A stretch of DNA of 64,000 bases from Dillenia suffruticosa. Taxonomy: Eukaryota > Streptophyta > Magnoliopsida > Dilleniales > Dilleniaceae. The DNA lies in NCBI GenBank assembly GCA_033439265.1, contig JAVTVX010000034.1, forward strand, positions 20,226,501 to 20,290,500, given 5' to 3'. The notes beneath the pieces were generated by a model. That model ran no database searches. It saw nothing but the letters and a program-made list of their open reading frames with translations, and had not been told where the DNA came from. This document shows, piece by piece, positions 33,608 to 45,967 of this stretch (position 1 is its first letter; the number at the start of each line of letters is the position of its first letter). The position numbers were made by a program, and so were the translations under genes.

Positions 33608-35610
33608 ATTGCAACTTACTCCAAATTATACTTTTTTGAAATTAATTATCTGCATCTATTAATAATTTTCAGGCAAGTCCTCTGGTACATAATAAAAATG
33701 TGTCTACTGTCATGTTACCCTAGTTTATGGAACGAAAACAGCTAGTGTTGCATTCACATGCTTCTCAGTCCAAAAAAGAAGAAATGCAAAGTAACTTTCC
33801 ACGAACATTCAGGGATTGGTGATTGTCTTCTGGCCTGAACAAGGGGACCTTCTCACAATATACCATTCAAAATCATGATCGTGACTTTAGGAACTTTGTG
33901 CATTTGTTCTCAAATTTTGGGCAGATATCTTTCTTGTTCAGACACTGACCCACTGAGGAAGAGATCTTTCCTATCCCAAGCGGTACAAAATGATTTGTTA
34001 TATGTTGAAAGCTTGAAGCTGTTTGGAGAAGCAAAACCTGCATTAACCACACGCCAAGAAGCAGCTTTAGTTAAAAACTACAGATTCAAATTATAATTCC
34101 TCCAAAAGCAACAGCTTCATTGGAGCATGGGAGGCACCTTCAAATTTTCCTGAAGAAACTGCTCTGCACCTGTCTTAAAATTCTGAATGAAACCAAGGCA
34201 ATAAGCAGTCCTCTCAACAGCAAAGCAGGACCATACCGACAAGCAGCAGCTCCTATTCCCAACAGTAACATAGAATCAGCAGACCATACACGTAAAGGCC
34301 CTTTAGTAACCAGCCACAATAACATCCTTGAGACTGATAAGCCAAATACACAAATTACTCGATCAGAAACACACTCTGAAAAAGACCCTGCAGCAGAAAT
34401 GGTGGAAGTGAACCATGGTTGCCTTAAAGCAATTTGCTGAAGCAAAACTAATCCAATAAAATTGGTTCTACACAAAAATCAAATGGGATGGGTAGGATTA
34501 ATACCCAGACACTAAAGCTCATTATTGCAAACAAAATTAAGATTTTTTTTTTTTTTTTAGTTACAATCAAACTGTTTGATAGGTATCACTAAATAAATCC
34601 CATTTAGGTATCACTAAATTACTTTCTTAGTGTCAATTTTCACTATTAACAAACTCAAACGTCAGATTTTGCTTAATGCCCATACTAGCCTCTTGAGATG
34701 CCATTGCCCATACCAACCTCTTTATATAGTTTTCTAAGACACTCCTCATAAATGCATGTCACTTACTCTATACATCTCTTCACATTCTCAATTAACTCTC
34801 ATGACTCTTTAATTTTATACTACATGAATTTATCTCATAATATTTTTCATATACAACATTGAGATCAATATGACTCTTGATTTTTCTATTAAAAAAATTT
34901 AAATTATATATATTCTAACAACATGATACAATTACTCACCGAATACCTTTTTTTTATTCCGATTCAAGTTAAATCTTTTTCTCTGTTTTTGCATCGTCAT
35001 CTGAATCTAAATCCTGCAAATGAAACTTCATCATTCTCATCTTCAGAATCTCCCTTTGAATTTGGTCTTCATTTGAAAATTCTTGGTCACATCCCCTAAA
35101 TGTAAATTTTAGCCTTTAGTTAAAATACAAATTCAAATTTTGAAAAAAAAAAATAAATACAATTCATATAAATTTTGTTTTCAAGTAATTAGGAATTTAC
35201 CTTATTTGAACTTCGGGTAGATGGATATTTGGGACCAATGGTCCGAGACATTATACTTGTGGGACCAAAATTGAATTAGTTCTTGTTTTGGTAATCAAAT
35301 CAATGTGACTTTTTTATTCTGATTCAAGATAAATGTTTTTCTCCGTCTTCTCATCATCATCCGAGTCCGAATCTTCCTCAACCTCACTTTCATCAAATGA
35401 GAATTCTGAGTCACATTCCTTGAATATTTCTGAGTCCCATTCCCTGAACATTTTTGAGTCACATTCCCTGAATATAAATTGTTAGTCATCGGTCATAATT
35501 TGATGCCACCAATTCAAATTAAAATCCAAATTTAGGCCTTAAAAAACAAATCAAATACCATTCATATTTTAAAGTAAAGAGGATAATTTTGTTTTTAATT
35601 AAGTATGAAT
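33608..35610. repeat. Copy B of the NLR 3'-flank (downstream of the gene)
   Basis: The downstream region of the intact NLR gene, collinear with 24130-26111 of copy A. It includes a 111-residue minus-strand frame (34140-34475) whose counterpart in copy A (24673-25008) is equally long but differs at about 18 positions. The protein differs more than the DNA, so I do not call it a gene. The section 34960-35490 contains exon-like acidic blocks. Confidence 0.8.
34970..35490 (-). other. Possible alternative acidic 3' exons of the NLR gene
   Basis: On the minus strand, an acceptor-like TTTATATTCAG near 35470 opens a frame of about 56 codons made of three 8-residue repeats (FRECDSKM, FREWDSEI, FKECDSEF forms, 24 bp each). 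An Asp/Glu/Ser-rich run and a TAA near 35316 follow. If spliced to a donor at the end of exon 2 (ATATG|GTAAAT, 35613) the frame continues without change. A second, degenerate version of donor plus acidic block lies at 34970-35230. Copy A has a frameshifted counterpart. Transcription is unproven. Confidence 0.4.
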
Positions 35611-38600
35611 TTACCATATAACTTCGGGTAGGAGGGATATGGAAGACCAATATTCTCCTTTCTCTTTTTCACATAGTCGCTTTAGATTAGGACAGTTTCT
35701 AATGCCTAGACTGGAGAATTGTGGGAGTTCTAGCAATCCCTTTGGAAAGGACTGAAGCTTTGGACAGCCTTCGAGTTGGAGGGATTGGAGAGAGGTGAGG
35801 CTTTGAGAGAGATGAGGTGACAAGGAATCTAGATTTGGTAAATCAGTAATTTCAAGAGAAGATAGGGAAGAGGGTAGTGTAAAGTCTTCTCCAAAGCAAA
35901 CCATATCTGGGCATACTTCTCCAATCCTGAATTCTGTAAGGGAGGTAAGTTTGTGGAGGCCCCACTCTGATATCTGCTGCCTCAAATTCTTGCAATTTTT
36001 GATCTGGAGTGATAAGAGTGTGGAGGGAAATCCAGCTTCCGGAAACCTCTCAAGTCTGATGCAATCACGTATGATAAGTGATTGAAGGGATGCAAGGCTT
36101 TGTATCTTATCAGTTATGCACCTGACATTGTTAAATTAGAATTCAAAAATTAATCAGGAAAATATATATAGTCAAATTGTGCAAAGTTTTTTTATGATAT
36201 AATTGGGTTGGAGTGTGTTTGTGCACACATTTCTTTAATCCTTCACTATGCTGAAATTAAATGTATTATCAACAAGTGGAGGGGGGTAATGTTAAGATAA
36301 TAAAAAATTAATAACACCTTCCCCTATTAATTAAAATTTGAAATATAAGAAAAACTCTTATTTATCGTAAAGCTGTTGAGTTTGAATGTTTTTTTCTCAT
36401 TCTTGCCAAAGGAAAAGAAGAGAAAAAAGGTAACTTTGTCATGTAGAGGGAAGAAATGTGACACACCAATGCTAACCCAACTTAACATATACTTAGCTTG
36501 TAACTCAATGGATAGTCATGCAAGTGACTGTATTTTCCTTAAGAAAACGAATGACTGTCGGACATGAAATATGTGCCATAAAAAAAAATCATCTAATAAA
36601 GAATCGCCATGACTAATTAACCAAATATACTGATTTTATTGTTGGCATATGAAAAGATATTCTATAATATTATACGGCAAAACCAATAGAAATTTGATCT
36701 ATCACCCCATTTAATTAGGGTTGAAGAAGAATAGCATATATTTCTTAAAATTTTAAAAATTTTAAAATAATACCTTCATTTACTATTATTTTCTTTATAA
36801 TATAATTGGGTATGAAATTTTTGAATGCATTAGTGTGGTAAGGAATTCTTTTGAAATTAAATTTGACTTTCTAATAAGAAATATTTTTAATATAATAATA
36901 ATTTAAATTCTTTTTTTATTTATAGAAAATTTTGAATTCTATTTATCAAATCTTATATTTTCTTTAAAAAAATTTTTTGCTTTAATTCAAAATATTATGC
37001 ATAAAATAGAATTAGGTAAAATTAATTACCTGATATTGTTACACTCCCATAGCCAGAGAGATTTGAGATTGGGCGCCGAAAATCCTCCGTCCCAAAAGGA
37101 CTCTAAACCTTTGCAACCCCATATCATCAATCTGGTCAGGTTCACGAGGGTGCATTCCGGTAAGGTTTTTAAATATATATCATTGGGCATCGTCTTCCCG
37201 TCCAGGCAATTGTCAATAGTCAGACTTCTAAGTGAGATTGGCAACTCTCCTGCTTGATAGTGTTCGAGTAACCTACAGTTATGTAACCACAACTCTTCAA
37301 GACCACTGGTGTTCATTATTCCATCAGGTAGGGCTTCGAATTTGTTACAAGCCACAATATCCAACTGCTTTAGGGTATTGGGCACTGCTCCTTCAGGGAA
37401 ACGTATAAATGAAGGACACTTCAGAATACGCAAGCGCTGAAGAGGACATATGTCACTTCCAGATTCTGATTCACGTGATGACATTATTCCTTCAGGCAGA
37501 CCCTCCCAAGCATCACACTCCCACACTTCAAGATCACTTAGTGATGGACACCTCATGCCTGCAAAACTGCGAAACAATCCACATTGACGAATTTTTAACT
37601 CCTTAAGAGCGCTCAGCTGAACAAGTTGAGAATTGCAGGGTGCAAGATGCCCTTCTTCTTTTTCCTCTGCTCCAAAGTATTCCAAAACAGGGCAACTCTG
37701 AATCATGATCCTTCTTAGGTGAGTAAGGCCTTTAGGGTGATGGTCCTCTGTTTTCTTCCACAAACATCTCAATTCTCTGCAATCTAATATATCCAATGTC
37801 TCAAGGCTCTCAAGTTGTTGGTTGAATTCGTCTCCCAAACAAACAAGCTCTGAAATATTATCAATTGTCAGAGAGGTGACTGAGGTGAGGTCCCTTAGAC
37901 TTCTAAAAACTACCTCCGTGCAAGCTTTTAATTTTAACGTACACAGAGAAGGAAGGCTACGAGGCGACACTTCGACCAACTTGGGACAATTGATTATGGA
38001 AAGTTCACGGAGACAAGAGAATGTATCTACATCAACTCCATCCCACTTCTCCCAGTTCTCAATATCTTCAAAACAAAGAGTCTCTAATGATGGAAAAAGC
38101 TTGATCGATGAAGAACCATCCCCATAAAACTCAGCCCCCACTCTTCTTACTTCATTCAACCCCCCTATCCACAACTTCTTCAGTGATAGCAATTTTCCCA
38201 GTGATGGTAAAAATTTACATCTCTTGCAGTTGTGGAGTTTTATACTAACAATCTTAGAGAATGAGGGATCAACCAACCATCTTGGGAATTTTGATCCTGC
38301 ATACTGTGAAATGCTGAGAGCTTTTATGTTAGCATGGGGTTGCAGAGATTCAATCACAAGCATTTGGTCCTTTGCAATGTCCGTATCATCAATACACCTA
38401 CTCCATTCCAGTTCCAACTCTTGAAGATGTTGCTTCTCTTTTAACTTGGCCCTCATTGCCTGTTGAACATCAACTGCATTTTCCAATCCCGAAATTAAAA
38501 GATCACCATGAAGATCCGAGAGGTGCTCCAACTCTTGTATGCCCAATCCAATTTCTGTGCCCACTATAAATTTGGATAGTTTTTGAAGGCTTTTTAGACT

Positions 38601-40676
38601 CCCCAGTCCCATTGGCATCTCCTTCAAATTTTCTGTATTATTCATACTAAGATGTCGCAAGTTGGTCAGAATTTTCAAGCCCCTTGGCAATCTCGAAAGT
38701 TGTTGGCAGTTATCTAATACCAAACTCTGCAAGTTGTGGAGACCACTAACCGACTCAGGTAAGCATATGATGGCAGTGGAAGACAAATTAAGGTACCGCA
38801 GTTGCTTTAGATCACCGATTGAATCTGGCAGCTCACTTAACTTATAGCAAGTCAATCCAAGCACCCTTAACCATCTAAACTGTGGCAACAAAATACTAAT
38901 CAATTTTTCAGCTATAAAATTATAGCAATCAGGCGAAGAAATAGGCAGTGCGAAGAGCGTTCTTTGACACTTCTTTCCCATACAAGGATCAAACTTTTTA
39001 ATAACCTCCCTTCGTCCACGAACATATGAAGAGTGACGAACCTTGTCATAAATGTTACAAGTATTACTGCCATGCAAACCATCCTCCAGCCTAAAACAAA
39101 AATCTCCTGCAACAACTTCAGCCAAGTCGTGTATGAGATCATGCATCACATACCTTGACATGTCATTGCTGGACTGTTGCAAAAGTGATCTTGACACCAA
39201 ATCACGAAAGTATTGCCGGCCCAAATCTTCCATTTTCCTTCTACCATTCTTCTGCTCTAGGAAGCCTTCTGCCATCCAGAGCAGGATCAGTTCCTCCATC
39301 TCGAACTCGTAATCCTTTGGGAATATTGAAAAGTATGCAAAGCACTGCTTTAAAGAAGAAGGCAGGTGAAGGTAGCTTAGCCTTAAAGCCGGAAGAATTC
39401 CACTCTCCTCCTCTGAGAGGTCCCATATATTGCTCTTTAGTACATCTTCCCATTCATCAGGCTTTAATTTATCTCGGAGCAGACCTGCGAGAGTTTTTGC
39501 AGCTAAAGGAGAGCCTTTGCACTTTCTTGCAATTTGCTCACCAATAAGTTGCAACTCGGGGTGTGATTTGAAATCATTTTCTCCCAAAGCATGCTGCATC
39601 AGTAAAGACATGCAATCGACTTCTGACAACCCCTCCAATGTGAGGGAGTCAATGGTAGAACCAATCATTGACGCTGATGAAGCAACACCATGGTGACGGG
39701 TTGTGACAATGATTGTGCCTCCAAGGGATGCTGCTGCTTTAAGGGGTCTGCACAGGCTGTCCCATTCCTCCTGGTTTTCACTCCAAACATCATCTAAAAC
39801 CATCAGAAACTTCTTCCCATCTAGTTTCTCCTTCAGTTTTTGCTGAAGGGAATCCAGATCCTTGAGATGATGACAAGTTTCTTCGACTTTCTGCAGAATT
39901 ATCTGTGTTAACTCCTTAACATCGAAGCATTCAGAGACACAGACCCAAACTCGCAGATCAAAATAACCCTTGACTCGGTCATCATTGTAGACAAGTCTAG
40001 CAAGTGTTGTTTTTCCGATGCCACCCATGCCAATGATGGGAACCACAAGGAGTTTCTTCCGAGCAGGAGCAACTCGTGGTGCTTTGAAATCAGGAATGGC
40101 AGCAGATGTTGGGCCTCCCATACCACCAAAATTATCAGAAGGAAGTGTAATACGTACACCGGAGGATTCAGGACACAGCTGCAACAACTGAAGTAGAGCC
40201 GCTTTGTCATGATCTCTACCTCTAACAAGAGACTCATCATCCCCCAGGGAAGAAGTCTCGCGTCTTTCTCTTGTCTTGTAGGAGCTCCCTTCACCTCTAC
40301 TGTAACGTTCCAAACCCAAGTAAGAAATTTCCTCTTTTCTAGTTTGTAATCTGAGGGTGATCTCCTTTACTTTGTCGGCGTCGATCGTTGTGGATGAACC
40401 GGTGGGAGGAAACTCGTCCAGAATGTCCTCGACATCATAGGTTAAATCTCTAAGCCTGTTTAGCCATTCTCCCTCATCCGAATCTTTCTGGTGCTGGTGC
40501 TTATTCTCCGCATCGCTAAGCACTGTATGGATAATTGTGAACATATTCCCCCATTGCTGGAGGTTGTGATGAAGTTGCTGTTGAGATCTTGCCCAGTTGG
40601 GTAAGACAGAGGAGGTTAATCTGTCACGCAACCTCCGAATCGGAGCAGACAGAGCAGCCTCCGGAATGAAAGACAT
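35611..40676 (-). CDS. CC-NBS-LRR disease-resistance protein (CNL), two exons
   Basis: Exon 1 is 37030-40676 and exon 2 is 35611-36121. The intron at 36122-37029 has donor CAG|GTAATT and acceptor ATGTCAG|G. Together they encode about 1385 residues from ATG at 40676 to TAA at 35611. The domains are an Rx-type coiled coil (about 1-120, with YDVEDILDEF); NB-ARC with P-loop GMGGIGKTT (216-224), kinase-2 LMVLDDVW (291-298), TIIVTTR (321-327), GSPLAAKTL (388-396), CFAYFSIFPKD (445-455) and MHDLIHDLA (511-519); then LRRs from about 590 to the end. The Trp closing kinase-2 is the usual CC-class mark. It is an intracellular receptor that senses pathogen effectors and triggers defence. It resembles RPP13-like protein 1 proteins. 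A linker of about 40 residues rich in Pro/Gly lies just before the P-loop. No break is visible; it appears intact. Confidence 0.93.
36122..37029 (-). other. Intron of the NLR gene
   Basis: A 908-base AT-rich intron. Without splicing, exon 1 would stop at TAA 37026-37028, two bases into the intron, leaving the LRR unfinished. Splicing keeps the frame and adds the C-terminal LRRs. No mobile element was recognised inside. Confidence 0.85.
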
Positions 40677-41180
40677 GCTTGCTTGCCGAAACCAGAAAGA
40701 AAGTAGGAAGGGAAAACTGAGAGAGAGAGAGAGAGCAATGGAAGCAGGAAAGAGAAATTCAGGACGTTGAGAAAGTAAAATGAGAAAGCAAGAATACAGG
40801 GGAGGGAGAGAGGGAGAGGGAGAGGGAGAGGGAGAGAGAGATGGATCAGAGTAATGGAAACAAGAGTATGGAAACCGAGATCATGGGTCGAAGAAAAGGA
40901 GAGCTGGTCAACGACGTTGGGGAGAGAGAGGGGGGAATATTTTTGTTACATTTGGAAACAAGAGTACGTACCACCGTCTCGCCCAGAAACTTGTTTTGCT
41001 TTAATTCTTTTAAGAGAAGTGAAGTCATTAAGCAGGAGAAAGTCGAGGATGAGAACAAAAGAAATATCATTAAATTTAAATTATAAGTTTTAGATGATCA
41101 TCTTATCATCCTATCACGTATTCAATTTCAGCATTTTCACAACATTCTTAAAACTTTGAAACAAGTCAAAAAAAATGATT
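40677..41180 (-). promoter_or_regulatory. 5' flank and probable leader/promoter of the NLR gene
   Basis: Just upstream of the start codon the strand is GA/CT-rich with two microsatellite-like GA runs (about 40719-40737 and 40803-40841), typical of plant leaders. The block 40843-41180 is repeated in whole or part at about 46.2, 53.2, 55.97 and 57.7 kb. No single TATA box could be assigned with confidence. Confidence 0.5.
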
Positions 41181-41686
41181 AAAACTGACCAAAAACATTA
41201 AAAAAGGAAATAAATTAATAAATAAATAAAAGAAACAACGATGGTTCTCCATAAAATGGCATTATTTCTTCGTACGAAGGGTTTGAAAAGTTTGTCATGC
41301 CACTGACCACAAACTGACTTTTCTATTTTTTTTCTCATTTTGAAAAAAAAAATGGCTAAATTATCAATTTAGAGTTGGGTAAACAAAAAGCAATGAATAA
41401 ATACTAATTACCAAAGAAAAACAATTGAATAAATATCAAATTGAACCATGGCAAATGTTTACTGTGTGCAACATGAAAGATTGAATTGCCGTTAGAGGCT
41501 AAGTAGGTACTGCAGGCAAACATGAGGATGGTACTCATAATTTATTTTGACTGTTTAAGAGATGAACGTCCACACCCAATTTTGAATAATGTGAATTGAA
41601 AGACAATCCCTTTGGAAAACTTATTCATCACTTATTTAATTAAGCTAAAGTTGTGAACTTTATCATGATTTATTCATTTCATATAT

Positions 41687-41727
<41 letters not shown>

Positions 41728-42049
41728 TAAATAATGCACACCTCAATTGACTCTTCAAGAAGTAAATTGAATCTTTTCTGTATGGTTCCAATTTTATCGG
41801 ATGTTTTTGAATGGATATGGATTGAATTGAATTGATCAAAATATGATCCTACGTATCGATAGTGGAAATAAAAAGAAAAAAGAAATAAATTGAGTTTGAG
41901 AGAGAGAGAGAGAGAGGAGATTTTCTTGCTTTGGGAAAACTGTTGGATAACAAAACAGTCTTTTTAATAATATGAATTGAAAAGGAAAAAAAAATGGGTT
42001 AACTATTTGAGGACATGTTGAGCAGCACACTTGAGTGACTCAGAGAGAT
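41181..42049. other. Intergenic DNA with an AT microsatellite
   Basis: No gene. An (AT)n/(ACAT)n microsatellite lies at about 41682-41722. The sequence at 41219-41290 (AACAACGATGGTTCTCCATA and onward) recurs at about 56.16-56.40 kb, where a SINE splits it. Confidence 0.5.
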
Positions 42050-42329
42050 CAGAGCAATGGAAGAAAGAAAGAGTGACAGAGAATGGAAACTGAGATCGTC
42101 ATGTAAGCAGATGAGAAATGAATTTCTTTGATAAGAGGTATGGAAACATTAGGCGTGCTGAATAGGGAGAGACAATTTAGAATCTCCAAAAAAGAAAAAG
42201 AAAAAGAAAAAGAAAAAGGGTTGAAGAAAAAAAAAAGAAAAAGGGTGTTCAAATTCACCGTGTCAATATTTCATGAGTATTTTAGGTTTATATATATTCA
42301 AAATTAGAGTTGTAATAAGCAAATATTTG

Positions 42330-42518
42330 GTTTTTTTTTTTTTTTGGTTTTCGCTGGCCAGAATCTGGGTTGTTTCAACTAATTTAATCCAAACACTGTG
42401 AATCTGTTAAAGAGTTGGTCCTCTCAAATCCCGTTACTCTATTTGCATAACTCAAACTCAAGATCTATGATTAAGAGAGTACAGTGTCCGAACACTACAC
42501 TCACAAGAGTTTGATGGA
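42330..42518 (-). mobile_element. SINE (family 1), minus strand, with target duplication
   Basis: About 189 bases starting with poly-T and flanked by AAATATTTG at 42321-42329 and 42519-42527. The related sequence at 1160-1185 lacks the insertion (GCAAATATTTATTGG), giving an empty-site comparison. On the minus strand the SINE ends in poly-A. Confidence 0.75.
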
Positions 42519-42900
42519 AAATATTTGTTAGTTATTGACAAATTTTATTTAACTATTATTTGCACGGAATGAAAGTGTGATACATTTTAAATGTAAAGAA
42601 ATTTATAGCAATTGTATCATGGAAAGAGCCAAAATAGTGTAGACTCAGCTTTGAAATCTTGTTTGCTTGCAAAATTTAAATTAATTTAACAAATTAATAT
42701 CCATTAATTATATATCTAATTTCAATTAAATAATTTTTTTCTTATACTAAAATAGTATTAGTTATTTTAATAAGAAGATCAAATAACGAAAGAAAGAGTT
42801 TGTTATTTGTTTCCCGATAAATTCCTAAATTATTATATCAAAATCATGACATTGACTTTTTTTTTTCAAAATGAACGAAAGAATAATTCTTACCGCATCT
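42519..42900. other. Intergenic DNA, nothing recognised
   Basis: AT-rich sequence with no gene, RNA gene or repeat edge that I can support. Confidence 0.4.
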
Positions 42901-44521
42901 TTATTTTCACATCTTTTTTATCTTTTCTCCACAAAATACCCTCTCCATCGTGTCCCTTCTTGGTTAAGGGCCTTAAAAAATAAAAAATGGTGCGTTGAAT
43001 ACAGCTTTGAAAAGGAAAGATTGGACCACCACAGATTTAGAGCATGATTGATGTTTCACAAACTAAAACGGTGTCGTTTCTTTTAACTAATTGATACATT
43101 TTGCAAGTCGTTGACAATTGAGTATAACCACTAATCAATTATGGTCATAATGAATTGGGTGACAATTTATCAATACAAGCAGGTAATGCATATGCTCTTT
43201 TGGGGTCCTTCATTCTATATTCAAATTTGAATTTGAAAATGAAAGAGAATATAATAGGAGTGGTTTTTTTTGGAAATCATCCCCAACTCCCTCAAGCCTC
43301 TCATCTCACTCTCTTGTTAACTATCCAAAAAAACTTCCATTTGTTTTTGGATTTTACGTGAATTAAAAACAAAAAAGGGGAAGTGTATGCGGGTTAGAAT
43401 GAAGGCATTTGGTTTTTGAGAAAGAAGAGAGAGAACTTCTCACATTGAGAAATAGAGAAAGGGCTTGAAAGGGTTGAATCTCCATCAAAGGCATATGAAT
43501 TGTTAACAAGAAAGGTGATTCGATTTTTATGATACTTTTCTAAATTTTAAATACTTAATCATTGAAAGATATAAGTAATTTTAACCCGTCTTGGACTCTG
43601 AAAAGTTAAAATTTGTTGGTTTATTTAAATGATTAGAAAGAATAATTTTTAATTATGTGGACAGGGTCAACTTTATTTTTTCATATTTTTCATCTTTTCT
43701 CCCTAAAATATCTTCTCCATTGTGTCCCCTCTAAATTGAGGGCCTTAAAAAAATGGTATGTTGAATAGAGTTTCAAAAAGGAAAGGTTGGACCCCCACTG
43801 ATTCACAGCACGATTGATGTTTCACAAACTAAAACGGTGTCGTTTCTTTTGGCTAATCAATGTTTTTTGCAAGTTGTTGATAGTTGAGTATAGCCACAAG
43901 TCGATTATGGTCATAAGGATTGGCTGATAATTTATCAATACAAGCAGGTAATGTATATGTTCTTTTTTGGATCCTTAATTTTGCATTCAAACAAATTGAG
44001 CCCTTGCTCTATGAATACACAAAGATTCTCTCATCAACTATCAAACAAGAGTTTTGAGACTCCCCTTGTGCATTCCAACACCATTTTTTTTAACCTATTA
44101 TCAATATTCGGAATCATATTTCGACTAATTCGATTCAAATATCTACAGAGATCCTATTTAAGAGATGACTCCCCTCTATATTAAGGGCCTTAACAAATGG
44201 TGTGTTGCATAGAGCTTCGAAAAGGAAAGGTTGGACCCCCCACTGATTCACTGCATGATTGATGTTTCACAAACTAAAACGGTGTCATTTTTTTTGGCTA
44301 ATTGCTGCTTTTTGCAAGTTGTTGACAGTTGAGTATAGCCACTAGTCAATTATGGTCATAATGGATTGACCAGTAATTTATCAAGCAAGTAATACATATA
44401 CTCTTTTGGGGTCCTTCATTCGATATTCAAACAAATTGAGCCCGTGCTCTATGAATACACAAAGATTCTCTTGTCAACTATCAAACAAGAGTTTTGAGAC
44501 TCCTCGGTGCATTCTAACACC
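42901..44521. repeat. Three tandem copies of a 260-400 bp unit
   Basis: Units begin at about 42901, 43681 and 44170. Landmarks shared in order are GGGCCTTAA, GGAAAGGTTGGACC, GATTGATGTTTCACAAACTA, AAACGGTGTCGTTT-like text, GAGTATA.CCAC and CAAGCAGGTAATG. The second and third continue together through TATGAATACACAAAGATTCT and GAGTTTTGAGACTCC. A partial family-1 SINE (about 44082-44165) lies between units two and three. The conserved AAACGGTGTCGTTT is a 14-bp perfect palindrome kept in units one and two. Confidence 0.75.
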
Positions 44522-44703
44522 ATTTTTTTTTACCTACCACCAGTATTTGAAGTTATATTTTAACTAATCCAGTTCGCACATTTACATGGGTTTTATTTAG
44601 GAGACGACTCTCCTAACATATTCTTTTTCATTCTTAAATTTCGAACCCGAGACTTGGTTAAGAGATTTAACATTTTATCTCACTAGATCGATTATCCATT
44701 AGT
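44522..44703 (-). mobile_element. SINE (family 1), minus strand, empty site known
   Basis: Begins at poly-T after GCATTCTAACACC and ends before ACACCTTTTTCAGCTTCC. The uninterrupted sequence at 17893-17932 joins the two flanks directly, so the insertion limits are well set even though the target duplication (about ACACC) is short. On the minus strand it has a GGGTTCGAAAT box B-like motif. Confidence 0.75.
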
Positions 44704-45774
44704 ACACCTTTTTCAGCTTCCTTGATAAACTTGGAGTTGTTTAAAAGTTTTGCCTTCATTCCAATTTTCCACGTTCTATTTATTAAAACACAATCCTAAT
44801 AATCAATGATGGAGGGAGGTGGATGATCTTGTTTCCAATATGAGACCTTTGGGGATAAAACTAATAACAAAATGAAACATGGGAAATTTGTGAAAGCTTT
44901 CCAGTGTTGAATCTCACCCCTATTCATTCTGCATGTGTGCATATGTCCAAAATGAAAAAAAAAAAAAGTTTATATAGATAAACTTTAATATGGTAATTAT
45001 GGAATATAGGTGAAAAAAGAGAGATTAATCTACCTAATTATAAGGAAAAATAGAGTCACCAGCAAACTCCTGTAAAACTTATTCAAAAATATATTCTTTC
45101 ATTTTAATGACCGAAATTATTAATACCTAAAAATGAATTCCAAACACAAGCTAAAGAATTATGGTGAGAGTGAAAACCGAGTAAATCATTTAGAGATAGT
45201 AAGAGGTTTTCGTAGAGAGAGAAAATAGAGAGAGATAGAGAAATTCTGTAGAGAAATAGGAGAGGGTGTTTTAATTAGGGAAATTTTTTGAGGTATAGAG
45301 AGATCGAGGAGAGACGAATGTGAGAGACATAGAGAAGCAAAGAGTGAATATGGCTCATTGAGAGTGATTTGTGTAAAGAAATAGTACATACTGTTGTTTC
45401 AATGGAAGAAAAATGCAAAGAGCTGTACCACCACCCTAATTCTACCCAATATAATCATATAACAGTGTAATAAAAAATAACTATTGCATTATATAAAAAG
45501 AAATATATTTTACAAAGATTATTTGAAAAAGTTGAGATCGGATTTAATTAAAATATAATTAAGGGAGCACAAAAACACAAGATTTAATCCATGAGATGAA
45601 ATCTGATCAAACCACCAGCACTCAAGTTTGTCCGGGGTGCTCTTCTACCACTAGAATGACTTCCCAAGTTTTCTTTTTATCATATAAATGTGACAGACCA
45701 GGATAAATGTGAGGGACCCACCATCAAATTATGGTAGGGAAACCATTTCTACCACCATACCGTTAAAGCTTTTG
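44704..45774. other. Intergenic DNA, no gene supported
   Basis: AT-rich DNA with a GA-rich minus-strand-CT patch at 45190-45330 and a short shared block (AAATGTGAGGGACCCACCAT) at about 45705, also found near 51.12, 51.54 and 51.97 kb. Frames here are short and unremarkable. Confidence 0.45.
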
Positions 45775-45967
45775 TTTTTTTTGGTGTAAGTTGATTCTCT
45801 ATGACCAAACAGTATTTGGATTCAGATTCACTCGACTAATCAACCAAGTATTGTGAATCCTATTAAATGGTTGACTCTTTCAAATTTTATTTCTCCATTC
45901 ACATGGTTCGAACCTAAAATTTATGATTAAGGGAATTTAACGTCTAAGTGTTACAACTATCGGTTCC
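45775..45967 (-). mobile_element. SINE (family 1), minus strand
   Basis: Starts with TTTGTTTTTTTTGGTG and ends near CTATCGGTTCC. The internal ATGGTTCGAACC on the plus strand is the reverse of the box B region. It lies in the same relative position as SINE copies near 51.27 and 51.70 kb, within the repeated GGGACCCACCAT block. Confidence 0.6.

Noticed and set aside
34140-34475. 111-residue minus-strand frame kept at equal length in copies A (24673-25008) and B
   Set aside because: The proteins differ at about 18 of 111 positions, more than the DNA differs, with no sign of constraint; likely 3' flank of the NLR gene and not coding.
39155-39547. 130-residue plus-strand frame and other frames opposite the NLR exon
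   Set aside because: Shadows of the NLR coding sequence on the other strand.
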